Assembly (NCBI GenBank): GCA_023432005.1
Contig: JAEYVF010000102.1
Location: 1-39,996, forward strand
DNA length: 39,996 bases
Direction of reading: 5' to 3'
Origin: Actinomycetes bacterium
GTDB taxonomy: Bacteria > Actinomycetota > Actinomycetes > Actinomycetales > Microbacteriaceae
The translations under genes were made by a program, and so were the position numbers. This document shows positions 15,475-23,885 of the stretch, piece after piece. Every line of letters begins with the position of its first letter. The first letter of the stretch is position 1. The notes beneath the pieces were generated by a model. The model was not told the origin of the DNA. It saw only the letters and a program-made list of their open reading frames with translations, and searched no databases.

Positions 15475-15779
15475 CGGACCGCGAGGTCGGCGTCGAACTC
15501 GGCGACGAGCTCGTCCGGCAGCGTGTCGGGAACCGTGGTGAGGCCCTCGATGACGGCGAGGCGATCTCCCACCTCGCGCATGATGACCGACACCGGGGTG
15601 TCGAGGGCGTCGGCGACCGAGGCGAGGATCTCGGAGCTCGCCTCCTTCTGGCCGCGCTCCACCTCGCTCAGGTAACCGAGGGCCACGCTCGCGCGGCTCG
15701 CGACCTGACGCAGCGTCATCGCCTTCTGCAGTCGGAAGTCGCGGAGGACATCGCCGAGTTCCTGTCGAACCAGAACCAT
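15471..15779 (-). CDS. clgR: XRE-family regulator, ClgR-like
   Basis: A 102-residue protein with one helix-turn-helix of the XRE/Cro class at about 10-66 (LGDVLRDFRLQKAMTLRQVASRASVALGYLSEVERGQKEASSEILASVADAL) and a short acidic tail. Position between pncC/pgsA and recA matches clgR (Rv2745c), the activator of clp protease and chaperone genes, which is itself degraded by ClpP. I therefore call it ClgR-like on sequence plus synteny. AAGGAGG lies eight bases before the ATG. The stop overlaps the CTG start of DUF3046. Confidence 0.82.
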   Translation of the reverse strand: MVLVRQELGDVLRDFRLQKAMTLRQVASRASVALGYLSEVERGQKEASSEILASVADALDTPVSVIMREVGDRLAVIEGLTTVPDTLPDELVAEFDADLAVR

Positions 15780-15919
15780 GTGGTGTTCCTCCTTGTCTCT
15801 GACTTCGCGGGGGCGGATCGGGTGGCCCAGGCTACCCCGTGCGTTGCAGAAACTCTAATTCCTGCTACCTCGGATCACGCCGTGAAAGTCACCAGGATTA
15901 ACGAGATCGAAACCGCGGT
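15780..15919 (-). promoter_or_regulatory. Upstream region of the ClgR-like gene
   Basis: These 140 bases contain two -10-like hexamers on the minus strand, TAGAGT and TAGCCT (about 15860 and 15835), neither with a clear -35. A 12-base palindrome AAACCGCGGTTT (15910-15921) overlaps the pncC stop. I see no gene and no LexA box. Confidence 0.3.
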
Positions 15920-16432
15920 TTATTCCCGGCCGCCGTCGTCGGCGATCCCGAGCCGGCGGGCGAGCAGGGCGAGCGCCGCTCCGACGGCATCGCGGCGGAT
16001 GTCGGCGCGGCCGCCCGAGAGGGCGAGCAGCTCCGCGTCGGCCCCTGCCGCATCCGCGTAGCCGAGCCACACGGTGCCGGGTGCATGGCCGTCCTGCGGA
16101 TCGGGCCCCGCGGCTCCCGTCGTGGCGATGCCGTGATCGGCGGGGCGTCCGTCGAGCTCGAGACGGATGCGCGCGCCGGCGGCCATCTGGCGGGCGACCT
16201 CGGGGTCGATCGCCCCGCGCTCGGCGAGAACGCCAGGGTCGACGCCGAGGAGCGAGGTCTTGAGGGGCGTCGCGTAGGCGACGACTCCCCCGGACACGAC
16301 CGCCGAAGCACCGGGCACGTCGATGAGGGCGGAGGTCAGCATCCCGCCCGTGAGCGACTCGGCGACGGCGAGGCGCTCGCCCCGACGGGCGAGCTCGGCG
16401 ACGACGCGCACCGCGAGCGGGTGCGGCGTCAC
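15920..16432 (-). CDS. CinA C-terminal domain protein, nicotinamide-nucleotide amidase (PncC-like)
   Basis: A 170-residue stand-alone CinA C-terminal domain, the PncC family that deamidates nicotinamide mononucleotide to nicotinate mononucleotide for NAD recycling. Typical motifs: VAESLTGGMLTSALIDVPGAS near 22-42, VVSGGVVAYA, and GIATTGAAGPDPQ near 103. The COG1058 N-domain of full CinA is absent, which is normal for this lineage. The GTG start at 16432 overlaps the pgsA stop (GTGA). Amidase activity is a family inference. Confidence 0.9.
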   Translation of the reverse strand: MTPHPLAVRVVAELARRGERLAVAESLTGGMLTSALIDVPGASAVVSGGVVAYATPLKTSLLGVDPGVLAERGAIDPEVARQMAAGARIRLELDGRPADHGIATTGAAGPDPQDGHAPGTVWLGYADAAGADAELLALSGGRADIRRDAVGAALALLARRLGIADDGGRE

Positions 16433-17088
16433 CCGGCGGCCTTCGCCATGCGCGTCACCCGCCAGGCGTCCCACAGGTACTGCAGGCCGCTCACGACGGT
16501 GAGGGCGAGCGCGGCGCCCATGAGCACCCAGTTCACCCAGAGCACCCAGTCGCCGAGCACCGTCCACAGGGGCGTGAGCGCGAACGACACCGCGACCGCC
16601 TGGACGACCGTCTTGAGCTTGCCGAGGGCGCCGGCGGGGATGACGTGATCGCGCAGCATGAGGAAGCGGAAGATCGTGATGCCGAACTCGCGCACGAGGA
16701 TCACGATCGTGACCCACCACCACAGCTCGCCGATCCACGAGAGGGCGACGAGCGCCGCGCCGACGAGGATCTTGTCGGCGATCGGGTCGACGAGCTTGCC
16801 GAAGTCGGTCACGAGGTTGCGGCTGCGGGCGAGGAAGCCGTCGACCGAGTCGGTCGTGATCGAGAGGATGAAGAGGCCCGCGGCCACCCAGCGCCACACG
16901 CCGAGCTCCCCGCCGTCGAGCACCATCAGCCACACGAAGACGGGCGCGAGCAGGATGCGCACGACGGTGATGATGTTGGCGATGTTGCCCATGCTCGCGG
17001 GGGTCTCCCCCGCGCTCACGACCCGACCCCTCATGGGGTTGGTGCGTGCGCTCGAACCGGGCGACGGATCCGGAGTGGGATCGGTCAC
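16429..17088 (-). CDS. pgsA: CDP-diacylglycerol-glycerol-3-phosphate 3-phosphatidyltransferase family protein
   Basis: A 219-residue integral membrane protein of the CDP-alcohol phosphatidyltransferase family. The signature D-x2-DG-x2-AR-x8-G-x3-D-x3-D is seen as DSVDGFLARSRNLVTDFGKLVDPIAD near 80-105. Five to six hydrophobic segments follow the family pattern. It should make phosphatidylglycerol phosphate at the membrane. It matches pgsA3 of M. tuberculosis by position. The GTG start at 17088 lies three bases after the ftsK stop, so it probably shares the ftsK transcript. The first 30 residues are polar and variable. Confidence 0.9.
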   Translation of the reverse strand: MTDPTPDPSPGSSARTNPMRGRVVSAGETPASMGNIANIITVVRILLAPVFVWLMVLDGGELGVWRWVAAGLFILSITTDSVDGFLARSRNLVTDFGKLVDPIADKILVGAALVALSWIGELWWWVTIVILVREFGITIFRFLMLRDHVIPAGALGKLKTVVQAVAVSFALTPLWTVLGDWVLWVNWVLMGAALALTVVSGLQYLWDAWRVTRMAKAAG

Positions 17089-17091
17089 GCA

Positions 17092-19851
17092 TCACTCCCT
17101 GCCGGTCAGCCCCCAGGCGTCCTCGTCCGAGTCGCCCTCCTCGACAGGATAGCCGTCGAACTGGGCCTCGACGGGATCGAGGGCCGCGGACCCCGCCTCG
17201 GCTCGCGGCGACGAAGCCCCGTCGCCCGCGGACGCGGGGGCCGGCTCGCCGCGCAGCTGCGCGAGGATGCCGGGCAGCTGCTCGGGCGTGATGAGCACGT
17301 CGCGGGCCTTCGAGCCCTCCGACGGCCCCACGATCTCGCGCGACTCGAGCAGGTCCATGAGGCGGCCGGCCTTCGCGAACCCGACGCGCAGCTTGCGCTG
17401 CAGCATCGAGGTCGAGCCGAACTGCGTGTTGACCACGAGCGTCGCGGCCTCGAGCAGGAGCTCGAGGTCGTCGCCGATGTCGGCGTCCACCTCGCGCTTC
17501 TCGACGACGGCTGCGACGTCGTCGCGGTACTCGGGGCGCGCCTGGTCGGTGACGTGCTTGACGACCGCGTGGATCTCGTCCTCGGTGACCCACGCGCCCT
17601 GCACGCGGATGGCCTTCGAGGCGCCCATCGGCAGGAAGAGCCCGTCACCCTGCCCGATGAGCTTGTCGGCGCCCGGCTGGTCGAGGATCACGCGGCTGTC
17701 GGTCATGCTCGACACCGCGAAGGCGAGGCGCGAGGGCACGTTGGCCTTGATGAGCCCCGTGACGACGTCGACCGACGGGCGCTGCGTCGCGAGCACGAGG
17801 TGGATGCCGGATGCGCGCGCGAGCTGCGTGATGCGCACGATCGAGTCCTCGACATCGCGCGGGGCCACCATCATGAGGTCGGCGAGCTCGTCGACCACGA
17901 CGAGCAGGTACGGATACGGCTGCAGCACGCGCTGCGAGCCCTCGGGAAGCACGATCTCGTTCGCGAGCACCGCGCGGTTGAAGTCGTCGATGTGGCGGAA
18001 GCCGAACGACGCGAGGTCGTCGTACCGCATGTCCATCTCCTTCACGACCCACTGGAGCGCCTCGGCGGCCTTCTTGGGGTTCGTGATGATGGGGGTGATG
18101 AGGTGCGGGACGCCCTGGTAGGCGGCGAGCTCGACGCGCTTCGGGTCGACGAGCACCATGCGCACCTCGGCGGGCTTCGCGCGCATGAGCACCGAGGTGA
18201 TCATCGAGTTGATGAAGCTCGACTTGCCGGAGCCCGTGGAGCCAGCAACCAGCAGGTGCGGCATCTTCGCGAGGTTCGCGACGACGAAGCCGCCCTCGAC
18301 ATCCTTGCCGAGCCCGATCGTGAGGGGGTGGTTGCTCTTCGCGGCGGGGCCCGAGCGCAGCACGTCGCCGAGCGAGACGATCTCGCGGTCGCGGTTGGGG
18401 ATCTCGACGCCGATCGCGCTCTTGCCGGGGATGGGCGAGAGGATGTTGACCTCGTTGGACGCGACGGCGTACGAGAGGTTGCGGCTGAGCGCCGTGACGC
18501 GCTCGACCTTGACGCCCGGCCCGAGCTCGATCTCGTAGCGCGTGACCGAGGGACCGCGCGTGAAGCCCGTGACCTTCGCGTCGACGCCGAACTGCGTGAG
18601 CACGCTCGTGATCGCGGCGATCATCTCGTCGTTGACGGCCGTGCGGGCCTTGGGCGGCGTGCCCGCACCGAGCACGGATGCGGCAGGCAGCCGGTAGGGA
18701 CGGGACGCGGGGGCGGCGGCCTTCGCGGAGGGCGCAGGGGTCGCATCCGCGAACTCGCCCGCGTCGCCCCGCTCGCTCGCCGTGCCGAACCCCGGGAGGG
18801 TGCCCGAGTCGTCGCGGAGCGCCGTGGCCCCCGTATCGACCTCGCCCGTGAAGCGCTTGACGGCGTCTTCCGCGCGCACGAGCTCTTCGAGGAGGTCGAC
18901 GTCGAAGTCGACGCCGGAGGGGGTTCCGAGGGGCTCGACGATCTCGGTCTCGAGCTCGCGCCCGAGCACCGGGGTGTCGAAGGCGGGGTCCGGCTTGGGC
19001 TTGCTGCGCCGCCACCACGGCATCGAGTCCGGGTTGTCGGGCTCGAGCCCGAGGTCGGACAACGTGCCGAACTCGACCGTCGAGGTGTCACCCGCACGCT
19101 TACTGCCCCGCGCCGGCTTCTCCTCGGGCTCGGACAGCTCCGCGCCGAAGAGGTACGCGTAGAGCTCACGGAGGCGGTGGCCGACACGGTTGGGCGGGGT
19201 CTTCGTGAGGATGAAGAGCGAGAGCGCGAGCACCGCGAAGCCGAGCACGGCGGCGAGCCAGGCGGCGCCGATCGTGACGAGCGGCCACGTGACGACCCAT
19301 CCGATGATGCCGCCGCCCGCCGAGAGCGCCGCGGCGCCGTCGGACGGGCTGGGCAGTCCGCCGAACACCTGGCAGAGCGCGGCGAGGCTCGAGAGCAGCA
19401 GCACGAGACCGACGCCGATGCGCCCGTTGTCGTGCACGCTCGACGGGTGGCGGAACAGCCACACCGCGAGCAGCAGCAGGATGACGGGCAGCGCGAAGGC
19501 GACGCGGCCGAGCAGACCGCCGAATCCGAAGTTGTCGAGGGCGCGTGCGACATCGCTCGTGGGGGCGAACCACTCGACGATCGCGGTCGCGATCGCGAGC
19601 AGGAAGAACAGGAACGGCACGCCGTCGCGGCGCTCGTCCTTCGCGAGGTCCTCCTTGCCGAAGAGTCGCGCGGCGCCGCCGACGACGTGCGCGAGGCCCA
19701 TCCACGCGGCGGTCAGCAGGCCGGGCTTCTGCTGCGCGACCGGGAGCTTCTTGGTGCCCTGCGGCCCCCGTGACGAGGAGCGCGTCGACGAGGAACGCGA
19801 TCCGCTGCTCGTGCGGGCGCGCGACGACGTCGACCGGGTGCTCGTGGCCAT
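17092..19851 (-). CDS. ftsK: DNA translocase FtsK/SpoIIIE
   Basis: A 919-residue translocase that pumps chromosome ends through the closing septum. N-terminus rich in Ser, Arg and Thr (1-45), four membrane segments (about 50-225), an acidic linker, then the motor: FtsK alpha/beta domains with Walker A VAGSTGSGKSSFINSM near 535, Walker B-type YLLVVVDELADLMM, and ATQRPSVDVVTGLIKANVPSRLAF. The C-terminal gamma winged helix (about 800-865: STSMLQRKLRVGFAKAGRLMDLLE) should read orienting sequences. ATG 19851 is preferred to a longer frame because TACCGT lies six bases before it. No SD is seen. Confidence 0.95.
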   Translation of the reverse strand: MATSTRSTSSRARTSSGSRSSSTRSSSRGPQGTKKLPVAQQKPGLLTAAWMGLAHVVGGAARLFGKEDLAKDERRDGVPFLFFLLAIATAIVEWFAPTSDVARALDNFGFGGLLGRVAFALPVILLLLAVWLFRHPSSVHDNGRIGVGLVLLLSSLAALCQVFGGLPSPSDGAAALSAGGGIIGWVVTWPLVTIGAAWLAAVLGFAVLALSLFILTKTPPNRVGHRLRELYAYLFGAELSEPEEKPARGSKRAGDTSTVEFGTLSDLGLEPDNPDSMPWWRRSKPKPDPAFDTPVLGRELETEIVEPLGTPSGVDFDVDLLEELVRAEDAVKRFTGEVDTGATALRDDSGTLPGFGTASERGDAGEFADATPAPSAKAAAPASRPYRLPAASVLGAGTPPKARTAVNDEMIAAITSVLTQFGVDAKVTGFTRGPSVTRYEIELGPGVKVERVTALSRNLSYAVASNEVNILSPIPGKSAIGVEIPNRDREIVSLGDVLRSGPAAKSNHPLTIGLGKDVEGGFVVANLAKMPHLLVAGSTGSGKSSFINSMITSVLMRAKPAEVRMVLVDPKRVELAAYQGVPHLITPIITNPKKAAEALQWVVKEMDMRYDDLASFGFRHIDDFNRAVLANEIVLPEGSQRVLQPYPYLLVVVDELADLMMVAPRDVEDSIVRITQLARASGIHLVLATQRPSVDVVTGLIKANVPSRLAFAVSSMTDSRVILDQPGADKLIGQGDGLFLPMGASKAIRVQGAWVTEDEIHAVVKHVTDQARPEYRDDVAAVVEKREVDADIGDDLELLLEAATLVVNTQFGSTSMLQRKLRVGFAKAGRLMDLLESREIVGPSEGSKARDVLITPEQLPGILAQLRGEPAPASAGDGASSPRAEAGSAALDPVEAQFDGYPVEEGDSDEDAWGLTGRE

Positions 19852-19857
19852 GCGCTC

Positions 19858-19863
19858 ACGGTA
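19858..19863 (-). promoter_or_regulatory. -10 element for ftsK (leaderless type)
   Basis: TACCGT lies six bases before the ATG at 19851, with no Shine-Dalgarno between. It also fixes the start codon choice. Confidence 0.5.
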
Positions 19864-19930
19864 TCCGCGGCATCCGACGACCCTCGGGAGCGACACCCGT
19901 CCGCGCTCACCCCGTGCCGCCCCACGGCGC

Positions 19931-19952
19931 GCGCCGCGGATCATCGCGGCGC
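19931..19952 (-). terminator. Hairpin after the ABC permease gene
   Basis: An eight-base stem GCGCCGCG/CGCGGCGC (19931-19938, 19945-19952) with a six-base loop begins five bases past the permease stop. It would separate the export operon from ftsK. Confidence 0.5.
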
Positions 19953-19957
19953 AGAAC

Positions 19958-21190
19958 CTACAGCCGCAGCGCGTCGATGACCTTCACGCGCACCGCGACG
20001 AGGGCCGGCAGCAGCCCCGCGAGCGCCCCGACGCCCGTCGCCGCGACGAGACCCACGACCGCGGCCTCGACGGGGAACGCCGGCACGTCCTGCAGGTAGG
20101 CGTCGAGCCACTCCGTCACCCACGGGTTCTTGATGAGCGCGACGGCGACGAGCACGCCCACGGCGCCCGCGACGGCCGTCGCGACGACCGATTCCATCAT
20201 CACGGAGAAGAACACGCGGCCGGCGGTCGCCCCGAAGCTGCGCCGGATGCCGATCTCGCGGATGCGGTGCCGAACCGTCACGAGCGCGATGTTGACGAGC
20301 CCGAGCGCCCCCAGCAGCAGCACGAGCACGGCGACGCCGCCGATCGAGAGCTTGAGCACGAGGAGGGGGTCCTCGCTCGAGTAGGCGAGGTAGTCGCTGC
20401 GGTACATGTCGGCCTGCCAGCCGTCGCCGAGTGCGGCCGCGACCTCCCCCGCGATGCGCGCGCTCAGCTCGTCTCCGGTGTCGGCCGGCAGCCAGAACTC
20501 GAACTGCGTGTAGAGCTGTTCGGGTGGCGTGACCGAGAGACGCGCGGCGCTGAACTGACCGGTCAGCATGAAGCTGCTGAGGTCTGCGCCCGCGGTCTCG
20601 GGGGGTGACTCGAAGACCCCCGTCACGACCGCGGTGACGTTGTGCTCCGGTGCCATGAGCTCGAGGGTCGGATGCGTGCGCAGGTCCGGCGCGCCGATGC
20701 GGTTCCACAGGTCGCTCGAGATGATGATCGCGGGCGCGAGGCGGGCGGCGTCGCGGTCGCTGAACCAGCTGCCCTCCAGCAGCCGGGTGCGGTGGATCGC
20801 AGCGTAGGGCTGATCGACGACCTGGACCGAGAGGAAGGACACGCCGTCGGCGAGCTGCACCCGCACGCTGTCGCCCGACATCCGCGACCAGTAGCGGATG
20901 TCGTAGCGCTCCACGAGGTCCTCGACGATGGGCGAGACCCGCGCAGCGGGGGCGCTCTCGCCCGTCTGGGGTGCGAAGGCGTTGAGCTGGTAGGTCGCGG
21001 GCCGTCCACCCCAGCGCTCCGACTGCTCGATCTGCACCTGGGTGGCGATCGCGCCGCCCGCGACGACGACGGTGAGGGCGGCGACCGCGACGCCGACGCC
21101 GACGAGGCTCAGCAGCACGCGCGTGCGGTGGACGCGCAGCTCGCCCCAGGCCTCGACGATCGAGCCGACGAGACCCGTCCAGAGGTTCAC
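19958..21190 (-). CDS. ABC transporter permease, MacB/FtsX-like
   Basis: A 410-residue permease of the MacB/FtsX type: one membrane segment at about 24-48, a large extracellular MacB_PCD-like domain (50-270), then three C-terminal segments (about 283-308, 330-355, 375-395) with the FtsX core (LVTVRHRIREIGIRRSFGAT near 305). The ABC type works by moving its outer domain rather than by classic transport. The GTG start at 21190 overlaps the ATPase stop (GTGA). With the ATPase and the adaptor it forms one three-gene operon. The substrate could be a peptide or lipid; unknown. Confidence 0.88.
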   Translation of the reverse strand: MNLWTGLVGSIVEAWGELRVHRTRVLLSLVGVGVAVAALTVVVAGGAIATQVQIEQSERWGGRPATYQLNAFAPQTGESAPAARVSPIVEDLVERYDIRYWSRMSGDSVRVQLADGVSFLSVQVVDQPYAAIHRTRLLEGSWFSDRDAARLAPAIIISSDLWNRIGAPDLRTHPTLELMAPEHNVTAVVTGVFESPPETAGADLSSFMLTGQFSAARLSVTPPEQLYTQFEFWLPADTGDELSARIAGEVAAALGDGWQADMYRSDYLAYSSEDPLLVLKLSIGGVAVLVLLLGALGLVNIALVTVRHRIREIGIRRSFGATAGRVFFSVMMESVVATAVAGAVGVLVAVALIKNPWVTEWLDAYLQDVPAFPVEAAVVGLVAATGVGALAGLLPALVAVRVKVIDALRL

Positions 21191-21912
21191 CAGGTCACCT
21201 CCCCCGCGGATGGCGCCGCGAGCAGAGGGGCGCCGACCTCCGTGAGCACGCCCGCGTCGAGCCGGAAGTGCCGGCGGGCCATGGCCGCGATGTTCGGGTC
21301 GTGGGTGATCGTGATGAGCGCGGCGCCCGTGGACTCGGCGACCTCGTCGAGCAGCGTCATGACGCGGGCGCCCGTCTCGACGTCGAGGGCGCCGGTCGGC
21401 TCGTCGGCGAGGATGAGGCGGGGGCCGCGCACGAGGGCCCGCGCGATCGCGACGCGCTGCTGCTCGCCCCCCGAGAGCTGATCGGGCGTCGAACGCAGCC
21501 GCTGTCCGAGGCCGACCCGCTCGAGCATCTCGGTCGCGAGCCGTTCGCGCCGCCAGAACTGGCGACCGGACGCGTAGAGCAGCGGCGTCATGACGTTCTC
21601 GAGCGCCGTGCGCCGCGGCAGCAGGTTGAACTGCTGGAAGATGAACCCCACATCCCGGCCGCGCCTGCGGTCGCGGGCGCCCATCCGGAGCCTCTCGAGC
21701 GGCACACCGTCGAACTCGAGCGAGCCCGAGGTCGGCGTGTCGATGAGCCCGAGGATGTTCAGGAGCGTCGACTTGCCGCTGCCGGAGCGGCCCACGATGC
21801 TCACGTGGTCGCCCACGGCGACATCGAGGTCGACCCCGCGCAGGATGTCGAGGCGCGAGCCGTCGGGCAGGTCGACCGAGCGGGTCACCTGCTCGAGGCG
21901 GAGGAAGCTCAC
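21187..21912 (-). CDS. ABC transporter ATP-binding protein, MacB/LolD type
   Basis: A 241-residue ATPase. Walker A GRSGSGKST at 41-49, Q-loop FIFQQFNLLPRRTALENV near 90-107, signature LSGGEQQR at 146-153, Walker B LILADEPTGALD at 167-178 and H-loop THDP. The QFNLLP and EPTGALD wording is typical of MacB/LolD/FtsE. The GTG at 21912 is two bases after the adaptor stop. A longer frame extends into the adaptor gene and is not real. Confidence 0.92.
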   Translation of the reverse strand: MSFLRLEQVTRSVDLPDGSRLDILRGVDLDVAVGDHVSIVGRSGSGKSTLLNILGLIDTPTSGSLEFDGVPLERLRMGARDRRRGRDVGFIFQQFNLLPRRTALENVMTPLLYASGRQFWRRERLATEMLERVGLGQRLRSTPDQLSGGEQQRVAIARALVRGPRLILADEPTGALDVETGARVMTLLDEVAESTGAALITITHDPNIAAMARRHFRLDAGVLTEVGAPLLAAPSAGEVTW

Positions 21913-21914
21913 GC

Positions 21915-22859
21915 TCAGCCCCCGAAGCCCATGCCCATGTCGGGGTCGGCGAGCGCCCCGGGCACGAACTGCAGGATCTCCTCGCCCTCCGCGAGGCCGC
22001 CCGTCACCTGCACCATCGAGCCGTCGGACAGGCCGAGCGTCACCTCGCGCTGCTCCGGCTCGCCGCCCACCGCGGGGAGGTAGACGATGCCCGTTCCGCT
22101 GCCGCCCTCGACGGCTGTCGTCGGGATGACGAGCACGTTCTCCGCGATGCCGCCCGCGATCGTGAGCGTGGCGGCGAGGCCCGCGAACACCCGCACGTCT
22201 CCCGGCACGGCGCAGCGCACCGTCGCGACGGAGGTGCCGCCTCCGCCTCCCGAGCCGTCGTCGCCCGAGGTCGGCGCGGAGGCCGGGGTGATCGTGAGCG
22301 CGGTGCACGTGAACGGCGCAGGTCCCCCCGCGATCGTCACGACAGCCTCGGTGGGCTGGGTCGTGAGGCGGTACTGCTGCTCGGGGGCGAGGCTCGCGGT
22401 GACGTTGAACGTCGCGGGCGCGATCTGGGCGAGGGTGTCGCCGAGAGCCACCTGCTGCCCCACGAGCAGCGAGAACGTCGTGAGGGTGCCCGAGATGGGC
22501 GCCTTGAGGATCGACCACCTGTTGGTGCCGTCCTCGTTCATGCCGCGGATCTGGGCGAGCTCGGCGCCCGCGTCGACCCACTGGCCCGCGGTGGCGGAGA
22601 CCTTGCGCACCTCGCCCGAGAGCTCGGCGCGGGTCGGCACCGCGGCATCCGCACCCACCGTGCCGTCGATCGTCACATCGTTGCGGACGGTGCCGAGCCC
22701 GACCACCACCGTCGGGTCGACGATCGTGCCCGTCGGGAACTCGGGGGCGCTCTCCGCGGGCGCGTCGGCGAAGAACGCGAGCTTCACGAGCGCGGCGCCG
22801 ATGACCGCGAAGATGACCATCCAGATGATGGGGAAGACCCACCGGCGCGCGATGCTCAC
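21915..22859 (-). CDS. Membrane-fusion/HlyD-type adaptor protein
   Basis: A 314-residue membrane-anchored adaptor: one N-terminal membrane segment (8-29), a lipoyl/barrel-sandwich region (about 60-160: GTVGADAAVPTRAELSGEVRKVSATAGQWVDAGAELAQI and LKAPISGTLT), a beta-barrel with a Gly-rich loop (GSGGGGGTSVAT), and a C-terminal domain. It is a Gram-positive relative of MacA/YknX, expected to sit outside the membrane and work with the permease. AGGAGG lies four bases before the GTG at 22859. First gene of the operon. Confidence 0.85.
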   Translation of the reverse strand: MSIARRWVFPIIWMVIFAVIGAALVKLAFFADAPAESAPEFPTGTIVDPTVVVGLGTVRNDVTIDGTVGADAAVPTRAELSGEVRKVSATAGQWVDAGAELAQIRGMNEDGTNRWSILKAPISGTLTTFSLLVGQQVALGDTLAQIAPATFNVTASLAPEQQYRLTTQPTEAVVTIAGGPAPFTCTALTITPASAPTSGDDGSGGGGGTSVATVRCAVPGDVRVFAGLAATLTIAGGIAENVLVIPTTAVEGGSGTGIVYLPAVGGEPEQREVTLGLSDGSMVQVTGGLAEGEEILQFVPGALADPDMGMGFGG

Positions 22860-23116
22860 GCGTCCTCCTGTCGACGTAGCGATGGGCGCGTCTCACGACG
22901 TCGCCCCTCTCAGCGAAGCAGCGACACGTGCTCACCGCATCCCAACGTTCCAGGAACATCGAGCGTCGCTCAGCACGACGCTAGAGCAGCGTGCCTCCGG
23001 ATGCCGTCATCCTCGGGGTGGATTCCGGGGCGCGTCGGGGAGGCCCCTGAGTCACGCCGGGCACGGGCAGTGTCGCCGCCGCGATGCCGGAGGGCGCTCG
23101 GTGGTGCGATCGCGCC
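22860..23116. other. Intergenic region upstream of the export operon
   Basis: 257 bases without a convincing gene. It carries an 11-base palindrome GTTCC-T-GGAAC (about 22947-22957 in plus coordinates), a possible operator for the adaptor promoter, and one copy of CGGATGC. No clear -10/-35 pair. Confidence 0.3.
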
Positions 23117-23839
23117 CTACGCGCCGAAGCAGGGCCCGGCGGCATCGGTCGCGGCGATCGCGCGCAACTCCCGCTCGCTCGCCTCGGCCCACATCCACAG
23201 CACCGTGTCGACGAGTCGGGGTTCCCACGAGCCGTACCCGTCGTCGTCCGCCACCTCGAAGACGATGCGATCCGATCCCTCGGTCAGGGTGTACAGCGTG
23301 GTGATGCCTCGATCGTCGGCAAGGTGGAGAGAGCCCCCGTACGCGGCGAGGAGTTCCGCACGGGTGCTGCCCGGCCCAACGCCCGCGGCCGTCGTGACGC
23401 CTCGATGCACCCGCACCGACAGGACCGCGCCCTCGCGCATCCCCCACTCGGTGAGCAGGAGGTAGGGATCGCGGTCCGCGGGCGGTGCCTGCGTCGTGTC
23501 GGCGGGTTCGACCGGACGCCAGTACCCCGCGAACGGTTCGCCCTCAGCGGGCTGCCCTTCCCACTGGCACGCGGTGCCATCCCATCGGACGATCGCCGGG
23601 TCCGGGTCGACCGCCGGCACGGGAGCCCCGACACGGATGTCGCCCAGACCACCCGGCTCCAGCACGAGCTCGTCGAGGGCGGGACGCGTGGGGGTCGGCG
23701 TCGGGGTGGGCGTCGGCGTGGGCGTGTCCGAGGCAGCCTGGGGAGACCGAGACGGTGTCGCAGGAGGAGTCGTCGCTCATCCGACCAGCACTGCGGCGGC
23801 GACAACCAGCCCCGCACCGCCACGAGCAAGCCTGTGCAT
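23117..23839 (-). pseudogene. Lipoprotein gene with an in-frame TGA at the lipobox cysteine
   Basis: From ATG 23839 the frame encodes a signal peptide (MHRLARGG..., hydrophobic AGLVVAAAVLVG). Codon 21 is TGA (23779-23777), exactly where the lipobox L-V-G-C needs its cysteine. The same frame then continues without a break: ATTPPATPS, a Thr-Pro repeat linker, and a globular domain to 23117 (EPGGLGDIRVGAPVP..., GVGPGSTRAELLAAYGG, closing with AAGPCFGA). So a single TGC/TGT to TGA change would explain the break. The open part after the stop could start only at GTG 23665, without a signal. The -10 TACGTT six bases before the ATG is intact. The function of the domain is unknown. A sequencing error is possible. 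Confidence 0.8.
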
Positions 23840-23885
23840 TTCTCGAACGTAGCGGCGATCAGGCCGCGGGGCGGAGATCAGTCGG

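Noticed and set aside
15910..15921. Palindrome AAACCGCGGTTT as ClgR operator
   Set aside because: It does not match the ClgR site I recall from corynebacteria, is far from the -10 candidates and overlaps the pncC stop.
16645..19773. Very long plus-strand open frame (1042 codons) opposite ftsK
   Set aside because: It is antisense to a clear FtsK, is built of His/Arg/Glu/Asp-rich runs typical of GC-rich shadow frames, and has no start signal or family match.
21187..22959. Fusion of the ABC ATPase with a 350-residue N-terminal domain
   Set aside because: The extra part is an out-of-frame shadow of the adaptor gene; the GTG at 21912 gives a normal-length ATPase.
23777..23779. TGA read as selenocysteine
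   Set aside because: A selenocysteine would not serve a lipobox, no SECIS-like hairpin stands out just after the TGA, and no sel genes are in view. Mutation or sequencing error is simpler.
23544..23780. Small frame starting MSDDSSC just after the TGA
   Set aside because: It is out of frame with the conserved lipoprotein sequence, and its composition is His/Arg/Pro shadow type.
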